Assembly: GCA_021442155.1 (NCBI GenBank)
Contig: CM038214.1
Coordinates: 56,576,514-56,640,513 of the forward strand
Length of the DNA stretch: 64,000 nucleotides
Direction: 5' to 3'
Source: Cymbidium sinense
Lineage: Eukaryota > Streptophyta > Magnoliopsida > Asparagales > Orchidaceae
The notes under the pieces are model-generated. The model searched no databases. It was given only the letters and a program-made list of their open reading frames with translations, and had not been told where the DNA came from. Below are positions 47,670 to 56,887 of the stretch, piece after piece. Position 1 is the stretch's first letter, and each line of letters begins with the position of its first letter. Made by a program: the position numbers and the translations under genes.

Positions 47670-48124
47670 ATTTAGGGTTAAGGTTTAGGGTATTGAAATC
47701 TCTAATAGTCAAGGAAAAGTCTCTTGAAGACATTTTCTTTAGCTACCATAACTATGTTAGGATTAGGTCATTCTTTAGATCTACTCCTAATGACATCTTT
47801 ATTTAGGGTTTAGGGTTTAGGGATAGTTTAGTGTTTAGGGTTTAGGGTTGTAAGTTTATTAGATTAGGATTGTAGGTTTTAGGGTTTAGGGTTTATACTT
47901 TTAGGGTTTAGGTTTAGGGTTTTAAGGTTTAGTGTTTAGGGTTTAGGGTTTAGTGTTTAGGGTTTAGGATTTAAGGTTTAGGGTTTAGGGTTTAGTGTTT
48001 AAGTATTAGGGTTTTTAGGGTTTAAGGTTTAGGTTTTAGGGTTTAGGGTTTAGGGTTTAGGTTTTAAGTTTAGGTTTTAAGTTTTAGTTTATGGTTTAGG
48101 GTTTAGTGTTTAGGGTTTAAGGTG
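47670..48124 (+). repeat. Telomere-like satellite
   Basis: TTTAGGG-rich, interrupted by about 110 bp of non-repeat sequence (47691-47800) that I do not recognise. Its right end runs into the 3' UTR of GRP copy 6 without the usual T-run. Confidence 0.85.
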
Positions 48125-48573
48125 TCTTTTCAATTTCATCAACCAAGTAGCACCCCAAGTTTTCTACGACACAAGCGACGACATAGTAAAAATTGAGCTC
48201 CCATAGAGCAATTCAAAATCCCTAGAAAAGTAAAATCATCTCTATTATAAAGACGGTTCCATAAGCAGCAGATTGGGTCAGTCATTTTTTAGTTTCTCTA
48301 GTTCCCATGAGAAATACCCTTGCCTCTTGAGTAACGGGATTCACCATCATTTCCCCAATCTCTCGCTCTGCCACCACCACGGCTGTAACCTTTGATGCTC
48401 CTCCCACCTCCATAACCACCATAGCTCCAACCACCACCTCCATATCCACTAGAACCTCCTGATCCCCCACCACCATTATGAGAATCGCCACCTCCATCGT
48501 CACCTCCACCGCCAGATCTAGATTGAGTATACTTGACGGGGATGTTCTTGGCATCAAGGTTCTGATCATTCTT
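48125..48573 (-). pseudogene. GRP 3'-end fragment, copy 6 (nonsense subfamily, short UTR)
   Basis: Minus-strand GRP tail with most of the 3' UTR. The outer ~30 bp of UTR and the T-run are absent, so its left breakpoint differs from the other copies. The glycine-rich domain is well kept: GGGDDGGGDSHNGGGGSGG near 48445-48510, then GGVVGAMV-equivalent and GGGGRARDWGNDGE in the correct frame. Trp of NWRN is TAG (CTA at about 48299-48301), then RN and TAA near 48289. The RRM remnant reads QNLDAKNIPVKYTQSRSG near 48515-48565. Confidence 0.83.
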
Positions 48574-49711
48574 AGGGTTTAGGGTATAGGATTTATTAGG
48601 GTTTATGGTTTGGAGTATAAGGTTTAGAATTATAGGTTTTAGGGTTTATGGTTTAAGGTTTAGGGTTTAGGGTTTATGGTTTAGGGTTTTTTGGGTTTTA
48701 GGGTTTTTAGTTTAGGGTTTAAAGTTTTTGGGATTAGGGTTTAGGGTTGTAGATTTAGGGTTTGGAGTTTAGGTTTTAGGGTTTGGGGTATAGGGCTTAA
48801 GATTTAGGGTTTAGGGTTTATTTAAAAAAAAATAAGTAAACCGGTAGGTTTAGGTTTATTTGTTTATTTTTTGTTTATTTGAGTTTCTTTTATTTTTAAT
48901 TTCTATTTAGGTTTATTTTTTATTTTTATTTAATTTGGTTTATTTATTTTTATTTATGTTTTTTATTTAGTTTATTTTTTAGGTCTAGGTTTATTTTTTA
49001 GGTAAGTTTTATTTTTATTTAATTTTTAGGTTTAAATTTTTTTTTATTTTTAAGTTTAGGTTTAGGTTTTTATTTTATTTTTCTAAGTTTAGGTTTTAGG
49101 TTTTTATTTTTGGTTTATTTTTAGGTTTATTTTTAGTTTATTTTATTTTATTTAGTTTAGTTTTAGGTTTAAGATTACTTTATTTTAGGTTTAGGTTTAG
49201 GTTTTATTTATTTTAGTTTTGGTTTAAGTTTTTTTTTAGGATTAGGTCATTTTTTGGTTTAGGTTTAGGTTATATTTATTATTTATTTTTATGTTTATTT
49301 TTTAGGTTTAGGTTTTTTTAGTTTTTATTTTATTTTATTTTTATTTTAGGATTATTTTTTTTACTTCTTTAGTTTAGGTTTAGGTTTATAATTATTTTAT
49401 TTTAGTTTAGTTTTAAAATTTTATTTTATTTTATTTTTAGGTTTAAGTTTAGGTTTAGGATTTAGTTTATATTCTATTTTAATTTAAATTTTTTATTTTA
49501 TTTTGGTTTAGGTTTTTCTATTTATTTTATTTTTAGGTTTTATTTAGTTTTAGTTTAGGTTTTTAGCTTTTTAAGGTTTAAGGTTGGTTTAGGATTTAGG
49601 GTTTGGGGTTTAAGGTTTAGGGTTTGGGGTTTGGGGTTTAGGGTTTAGGGTTTATGGTTTAGGGTTTATGTTTTAGGTTTAGGGTTTAAGCTTTAGTTTT
49701 TGGCTTAAGGA
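48574..49711 (+). repeat. Telomere-like satellite
   Basis: TTTAGGG-rich part with GTATAAGG and TTTTTGGG variants, junction at 48829-48848 (AAAATAAGTAAACCGGTAGG), TTTA-rich part to 49560, then TTTAGGG-type DNA up to the T-run of GRP copy 7. Non-coding. Confidence 0.87.
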
Positions 49712-50196
49712 TTTTTTTTAACAAAGAACAAATTCAAATTCAACATTTCTTCTTTTCGATTTCATCAACCAAGTAGCATCGCAAGTTTTCCAAGATGCAA
49801 GTAATGACATAGATCAAGAATGAGCCCATAGAGCAAATCAAAATCCCTAGATAAGTAGAACTCTCTCTACTATAAAGACACAGTTCCATAAGTAGCAAAT
49901 TGGATCGACCATTCTTTAGTTTCTCTAGTTCCCATCAGAACCACCCCCTCCTCTCGAGTAGTGGGATCCACAATCATATCCCCGATCTCACCCTCCACAA
50001 CCACCATGATTGTAACCTCTTTCACTCCTCCCGCTTCCATAACCACCATTCTCCGACCACCACAACCATTTCCACTAGAACCTCCAAATACCCCACCACC
50101 AGTGATAACCACCACCTCCTCCTTCGCCTCCACCGCCAGGTCTAAACTGAAGCAAGTTGAGGGTGATGTTCTTGTCGTCAAGGTTATTCCCATTCT
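49712..50196 (-). pseudogene. GRP 3'-end fragment, copy 7 (nonsense subfamily)
   Basis: Minus-strand GRP end with the full-length presumed 3' UTR and a T-run at 49712-49719. RRM remnant GNNLDDKNITLNLLQ near 50150-50190, glycine-rich tail with GGGGGGYHWWWGI-type coding (frame changes near 50060-50090), RDRGYDCGSHYSRGGGG near 49950-49995, and SDGN followed by TAG at the Trp codon (CTA about 49926-49928). The 81-codon plus-strand open frames and the 107-codon minus-strand frame here are shadows caused by the GGN codon bias. Confidence 0.84.
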
Positions 50197-52279
50197 TAGG
50201 GATTAATGTTAGTTTAAGGTTAAGGGTTTAGGGTTAGTTTAGGGTTTAGGCTTTAGGGTTAGTTTTGGGTTTAGGGTTTTTTTTTTTTTTTTTTTTTATT
50301 ATTTTTTTTTAGTTTTGGGTTTAGGGTTTAGGGTTTAGGGTTTAAGGTTTAGGGTTGTAGGTTTTAGGGTTTAGGTTTGGGTTTAGGGTTTCAGGGTTTA
50401 GGGTTTAGTGTTCAAGGTTTAGTGTTTTAGGGTTTCGGGTTTAGGGTTTTTGAGTTTAGGGTTTAGGGTATAGGGTTTAGCGTTTAGGGTTTTTTTAAAA
50501 AAAAAGTAAACCATGTCTAGGTATTTATTTGTTTATTTTTATTTGAGTTTATTTATTTTTTATTTTATTTAGGTTTAGGTTTTAAGTTTTAGGGTTTAGG
50601 GTTTGAGTTTTTAGGTTTAAGTTTAGGTTTTGGGTTTTTTTTAGGGTTTAATGTTTAGGGTTAGGTTTAGGTTTATGGTTTAGGAGTTTAGCATTTAGGC
50701 TTTAGTTTAGGTTTTTGATAGTTTTATTATTTATTTAGGGTTAGCAGGAGTTAGGGTGGTTTAGTTTAGGGTTAGCCCAGGATTTTGGGTTTTAAGTTTA
50801 GGTTTAGTGGTTAGTCAGTTAGGAGTTTATGCTTTAGGGTTTTAGGGTTTTGGGTATTAGGTTTAGGATTTAGAGTTAGGGTTAGTGTTAGGGTTTAGGG
50901 TTTAGGATTTAGGGTTTATGGTTTAGGATTACTTTAGTGTTCAGGTTTAGGGTTTAAGGTTTTTACTATTTTGGGTTGAGGGTATAAGTTTTAGGGTTTA
51001 GGATTTAGGGTTCTAGGTTTAGGGTTAGTTTTAGGGTTTAGGGTTTAGGATTTAGGGTTTAGGGTTTAGGGTTTAGGATTTATGGTTTAGGGTTTAGGGT
51101 TTCCTTTTAAATTAAGTAAACCAGTAGATTTATGTTTATTTAGTATATTTTTTTATTTTTTTAGTTTACTTTATTTTATTTTTTTATTTAGGTTTATTTT
51201 TTATTTCTATTTAGTTTAATTAATTTATTTTAGGTTTATATATTTTAGTTTAGGTTTTTTATTTTAGTTTATTTTTTGGTTTAGGTTTGGGTTTCTGCTT
51301 ATTTTTTTAGTTTAGTTTTAATTTAATTTATTTTTTAGGTTTAGGTTTTATTTTTTATTTTTAGGTTAGGTTTAGGTTTAGGTTTTAGGATTCCATTTTA
51401 GGTTTATTTTTAGGTTTCATTTTTTAGTTTAGCTTTAGGTTTATGTTTAGTTTATTTTAGGTTTAGGTTTAGATTTAGTTTATTTTAGTTTAGGTTTAGG
51501 TTTATTTTATTTTTTTATTTTGGGTTTAGGTTTTTTTTTTTACTTTAGGGTTTAGGTTTTCTTTTTTTATTTATTTTTAGGTTTATTTTTTAGGTTTAGG
51601 TTTTTATTTAGTTTTTATTATATTTTATTTTGGGTTAAATTTATTTTAATTTAACATTTAGTTTTTATTTTATTTAGTGTTTTTATTTTTAGGTTTCTTT
51701 TATTTTTTTAGTTTAGTTTAGGTTTCATCTATTTTATTTTAGTTTAGTTTTTAATTTTTATTTTATTTTATTTTTACGTTTAGGTTTAGGCTTAGGTTTA
51801 GGTTTCTTTATTTATTTTATTTTCAGGTTTTATTTCATTTAGATTTAGGTTTTTAGGCTTTTAGGGATTTAAGGCTTAGGGTTTAGGGTTTAGGATTGTT
51901 GGCTTAGGGTTTAGGGTTAGGATTTTATTTATTTATTTTCTTAAATTAAGTAAACTCATAGGTTTATGTTTATTTAGTTTATTTTGTTAGTTTTTATTTA
52001 TTTTAGTTTATTTTAATTTTTTATTTAGGTTTATTTTTTATTTAGTTTAGTTTATTTATTTTAGTTTTGGGTTTATGGTTAGTTGAGGGTTTAGGGTTTA
52101 AGGTTTAGGGTTCTGGGTTTAAGTTTTAGGGTTTAGGGTTTAAGTTTTTGGGTTTAGGATTTAGGGTTTAGGGTTTTAGGTTTTAGGGTTTATAGTTTAG
52201 GTTTTAGGGTTTAGGGTTTAGGGTTTAGGGCTTAGGTTTTAGGTATAGGGGTCCTGCTTTAGTTGGGGGTTTTGGTTTT
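50197..52279 (+). repeat. Telomere-like satellite with junctions and an island
   Basis: TTTAGGG-rich part containing a pure T run of about 18 at 50279-50296, then junctions at 50497-50520, 51109-51128 and 51943-51962. The 50497 unit is very short: TTTAGGG-type DNA returns within 80 bp, so most of its TTTA part is deleted. A mixed island with AGGAGTTAGGGTGG and TAGCCCAGGATT lies at about 50740-50830. Non-coding. Confidence 0.86.
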
Positions 52280-52738
52280 GTTTTAACATAAAATAAATTT
52301 AGATTCAATATTTCTTCTTTTTTATTACATCGACCATGTAACGCACCAAGTTTTCTAAGACACAAGCAACCACATAGAGAAAAAAATGAGTGCACATAGA
52401 GCAAATCAAAACCCTAGATAACTAGAAACATCTCTACTGTAAAGAAATAGTTCCATAGCAGTAGATTGGATCAACCATTTTTCAATTTTTCTAGTTCCAA
52501 TCAGAACCACCCCAGCCTTTCAAGTATTAGGATCCACCATCATATCCCTGATCTCTCCCTCCACCACCACCATGGCTGTAACCTCTTTCTCATCATCCGC
52601 CCCACATTGCTGACCACCACCTCCATATCCTCCAGCCTCAGTCCCAATCACCATTGTTACCTCGCCTTTGCCTCCACTGCAAGATCTAGACTGAGCCTAG
52701 TTGATGGTGATGTTTCTACCATCAAGGTTATGCTAATT
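52280..52738 (-). pseudogene. GRP 3'-end fragment, copy 8 (nonsense subfamily)
   Basis: Minus-strand GRP end. RRM remnant LDGRNITINLAQSRSC-like near 52670-52730 is close to the family consensus (DGRNITVN). The glycine-rich core is shortened by deletions around 52595-52650. GGGGRDQGYDGGS lies near 52525-52565, the tail ends with SDWN and TAG at the Trp codon (CTA about 52489-52491), and a TGA-like end follows. The left edge is TTTTAACATAAAATAAATT. Confidence 0.82.
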
Positions 52739-54841
52739 TTTAGGTTTTAGGTTTATTAGGTTTTAATGTTTAGTTTTATTTCTTAATTTATTTAGTTACT
52801 TTAGGTTTAGGTTTAGGATTTGGGGTTTAAGGTAAGGGTTTAGAGTTTTAAGGTTTATGCTTTTAGGGTTTAAGGTTTAGGGTTTAGGGTTTTAGGGTTT
52901 AAGGTTTTAGGGCTTAGGGTTTATGGTTTAGTGTTTCAGCTTTAGGGTTTAAGATTTTGAGGGTTTAGGGTTTTGGGTTAGGGTTAGCTTAGGGTTTAGG
53001 GTTAGTTTAGGGTTTAGGGCTTAAGGTTTTTAGGGTTTAGGGTTTAAGATATAGGGTTAGTTTAGGGTTTAGGGTTTAAGATTTTAGGGTTTAGAGTTTC
53101 CAGTTTAGGGTTTAGGGTTTAGGGCTTAGGGTTTAGGGTTAGGGTTAGGGTTTAGGGTTTAGGGTTTAAGGTTTAGAGTTAGTTTAGGGTTTAGGGTTGT
53201 AGGTTTAGGGTTAGGGTTTTTTTTAAATATTTTTTTTAATTTTTTAAAATTAAGTAAACTAAAAGGTTTAGGTTTATTTAGTTTATTTTTTATTTATTTG
53301 ATTTGATTTGATTTTATTTATTTATTTTAGTTTATGTTAATTTATTTTAGTTTGGGTTTTTATTTTATAATATTTTTTAGGTCTAGGTTTAGGTTTAGGT
53401 TTATTATTTAGTTTAGTTCTATTTATATTTTATTTTTAAGGTTTAATTTTACTTTTTATTTTTAGGTTAAGGTTTAAGTTTTTATTTTATTTTTTTTAGG
53501 TTTCAATTTTAGGTTTTTATTTTAGGTTTATTTTTAGGTTTTACTTATTTAGTTTAGGTTTAGGTTTTTTTTTAGTTTATTTTATTTTATTTAGTTTAGG
53601 TTTAAGTTTGTATTTACTTTATTTTAGGTTTAGGTTTAGGTTTAGGTTTTATTTAGTTTAGTTTAGTTTATTTTAGTTTAGGTTAAGGTTTATTTTATTT
53701 TGATTCTAGGTTTAGTTTTTTTTAGTTTATGGTTTAGGTTTAGGATTTTATTTAGTTTTTATTTTAGGTTTATTTAAAGTTTATTTTATTTTTATTTTAG
53801 GTTTATTATTTATTTTATTTAGGTTTTTTAATTTTTAGTTTAGCTTATATTTTTATTTATTCTATTTTAGTTTAGTTTTATTTTTTTAATTTTCTTTTAA
53901 CTTGGTTTAGGTTTATGTTTAGGTTTTAGTTTAGGTATTTATTTTATTTTTATTTTATTTTATTTTGATTTAGGTTTATTTCTTTATTTTATTTATGGTT
54001 TTATTTAGTTTAAGCTTAGGTTTTTAGCTTTTTAGGGTTTAGGGTTTATGGATTAGGGTTTTGGGTTTAGGGTTTATGGTTTAGGGTTTAGGGTTTAGTG
54101 TTTAGGGTTTAGGATTTAGGGTTTAGGGTTTTAGGGTTTAGGGTTTAGGGTTTAAGGTTTAGGGTTTAGGGTTTAAGTTTATTAGGGTTTTTAGGTTTTG
54201 GTTTAAGGTTTAGGTTTAGGTTTAGGGTTTAGTTTAGTTTAGGTTTTAGTTTAGTTTAGGTTAATTTTAGTTTATTTTATTTTATTAGTTAAGGTTTAGG
54301 TTATTTTTTTTAATTTTAGGTTTATTTATATTTATTTTAGTTTAGTTTATTTTAGTTTAGGTTTAGGTATTTTTTTATTTAGGTTTATTTTATTTTTTTA
54401 TTTATTTTAGTTTATATTTAGGTTTAGTTTAATTTAGTTTTATTTATTTATTTTAGGTTGATTTTAAGTTTTAGTTTATTTATGTTTAGATTTTATTTTA
54501 TTTAGGTTTTTTTTTTAGGAGGTTTATTTTAATTTTTTTTTGTTTATTTTTGGTTTTTATTTTTTATTTTAGTTTATTTTTATTAGTTTATTTTATTTTA
54601 TTTTTAAGTTTAAGTTTAGGTTTTAGTTAGAATTTTAGTTTATTTTATTTTATTTTTATTTAGGTTTAGGTCATTTATTTTATTATATTTATAGGGTTTA
54701 AGGTTTAGGGTTTAGGTTTTAGGGTTTATTAGGGTTTTAATTTTATTTAGTTTATTAGTTTAGTGATTTAGGTTTAGATTTTTTAGGTTTATGTTTTAGG
54801 TTTAGGTTATTTTTTTGTTTAGGTTTAGGGTTTTTTTGTTT
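52739..54841 (+). repeat. Telomere-like satellite
   Basis: Has TTTAGTTACTTTAGG near 52790, long TTTAGGG-rich stretches (52850-53215), junction at 53247-53266 and a TTTA-rich part to 54010. Another TTTAGGG-rich block (54025-54200) is followed by TTTA-type DNA without an obvious junction. Non-coding. Confidence 0.86.
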
Positions 54842-55122
54842 TTTTTTTAATAGAGAATAAACTGATTCAACATTTCTTCTTTTGATTCTTCCAAGTAGAG
54901 TTTTAGTGACATAGATTGAGCATGCATAGAGCAAATCTAGATTTAGAACTGTATTATAAAGTCACTTTTTATAGGTTTATTTTCTTTAGTTTCTGTTTAT
55001 AACCATTTTTTAGTATAATTTCATATTTTTTGTTTTATTTTTAACCACTACTATTTTATTTAGATATTTTTTTTTTCACCTCCACTATACTTAGCTTTTA
55101 TGGTGATGCTATTATTATTCTT
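54842..55122 (-). pseudogene. GRP 3'-end fragment, copy 9, strongly eroded
   Basis: Recognisable mainly by its 3' UTR (CAACATTTCTTCTTT at 54868, AGCATGCATAGAGCAAATC near 54920) and by the GTGATGCTATTATTATTCTTAG right edge. The glycine-rich part is reduced to about 150 bp in which former C/G-rich codons are replaced by TTTATTTT and TTTTAGT words (54975-55075), with only CACCTCCACTA left near 55078. No frame survives. Either very old, overwritten by the surrounding satellite, or damaged in assembly. Confidence 0.7.
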
Positions 55123-56887
55123 AGTTTTGGTTTAGGTTTAGTTTATTAGGTTTAGGGTTTAAGTTTATTTTTAATTTATTTAGTTTTAGGTTTTTGGTTT
55201 AGGTTTGGGGTTTAGGTTTAGGTTTAGGGTTAGGGTTTTTGGGTTTAGTGTTTAGGTTTTTTGGTTTATGTTTAGGGTTTTAGGGTTTAGGGTTAGGGTT
55301 TAGGGTTTAAGGTTTTAGGTTTATTTAGTAGGTTTAGGTTTATGATTTAGGATTTAGTGTTTATTTTTTTAAGTGTAGTTTGTTTGGGTTTATTTAGTTT
55401 ATTTATTTATTTATTCTAGTTTATTTTTTATTACTATTTAGTTTAGTTTATTTATTTTGGGTTTATTTATTTTAGTTTAGGTTTTTTATTTTAGTTTATT
55501 TTTTAGGTTTAGGTTTAGGTTTAGGTTCATTTTTTAGTTGAGTTTTATTTTTATTTTATTTTTAAGGTTATTTTAGCTTTAGGTTTTGGTTTTTATTTTA
55601 TTTTAAAGGTTTAGGTTTTAGGTTTTATTTTTTAGTTTAAGTTTATATTTTATTTTATTAGGTTTATTTTATTTATTTTAGTTTAGTTATTTTAGTGTTT
55701 AGGTTTATTTTATTTTATTTATTTTTTTTAGGTTTAGGTTTATTTTTTATATATTTTTTTAGGTTTATTTTAATAGTTATTTTATTTAGGTTTTTATTTA
55801 GTTTTATTTTTATTTAGGTTTATTTATTTTTTATTTTAGTTTAGTTTTTTATTTATTTTTTGGTTTTATTTTATTTTAATTTATTTTATTTTAGGTTTAT
55901 GTTTAGTTTGGTTTAATTTAATTATTTATTATATTTAGGATTAGGTTTTTTATTTATTTTTATTTTTTAGGTTTTATTTAGTTTAGGTTTTAGGTTTAGG
56001 TTTTATTTTGATTTAGGGTTTAGAGTTTATGGTTTAGGGTTTTAGGTTTAGGTTTTTTTAGGGGTTTAGTGTTTAGGGTTTAGATTTAGGTTTATTTTTA
56101 GGGTTAGGGTTTAGTTTAGGGTTTTAGGTTAGTTTATGGTTTAGTTTTAGTTTAGGGCTAGTTTAGGGTTTAGTGTTATGGGTTTAGGTTTAGGCTTTAG
56201 GATTTAAGGTTTTTAGGGTTTAGGGTTTAGGGTTTAGGGTTAGTTTAGGGTTTAGGGTTTAGGGTATTAGGGTTTAGAGTTTAGGGTTTAGGGTTTAGGG
56301 TTTAAGGTTTAGGGTTTAGGGTTTAGAGTTAGTTTTATTATTTAAGGTTTAGGGTTTATGGTTTAGGATTTATGGTTTAGGTTTTTGGGTTTAGGGTTTT
56401 TTAAATTAAGTAAAGTGGTAGGTTTAAATTTATTTAGTTTATTTATTTTAATTTTTTTATTTAGGTTTATTTTTTTTATTAGTTTAGTTTATTTATTTTT
56501 GTTTAGTTTTTTAATTTAGTTTATTTTTTAAGTTTTGGTTTATGTTTATGTTTATTTTTTTTAGTTTAGTTTTATTTTTATTTTATTTCATTAGGTTTAG
56601 GTTTTATTTTTTAATTTTTGGTTTAGGTTTAGGTTTTTATTTTATTTTTTTAGGTTTAGGCTTTAGGTTTTTTTTAAAAATTTTAGGTTTAGGTTTATTT
56701 TAGTTTATTTTATTTTATTTAGTTTAGGGTTTCGGTTTAGGTTTTATTTATTTTAATTTTGTTTATTTTAATTTAGGTTAAAGTTTATTTTAAGTTTAGT
56801 TTTTTTTAGTTTAAGGTTTAGGTTTTATTATTTTATTTTTAGGTTTATTTTTTAATTTTGAGTTTTTATTTTGTTTTTATTTTATTT
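55123..56887 (+). repeat. Telomere-like satellite up to the gag junction
   Basis: TTTAGGG-type and TTTA-type parts with an eroded junction near 55368 and a clear one at 56403-56422 (AAATTAAGTAAAGTGGTAGG). The last 60 bp before 56888 match the last 60 bp before the gag junction of block A (near 10430-10489), so this flank belongs to the duplicated unit. Confidence 0.86.

Noticed and set aside
49900..50206. Plus-strand Ser/Pro/Thr/His-rich open frames over GRP fragments
   Set aside because: Reverse-strand shadows of GGN-rich coding; the same pattern appears over other copies and breaks at different points.
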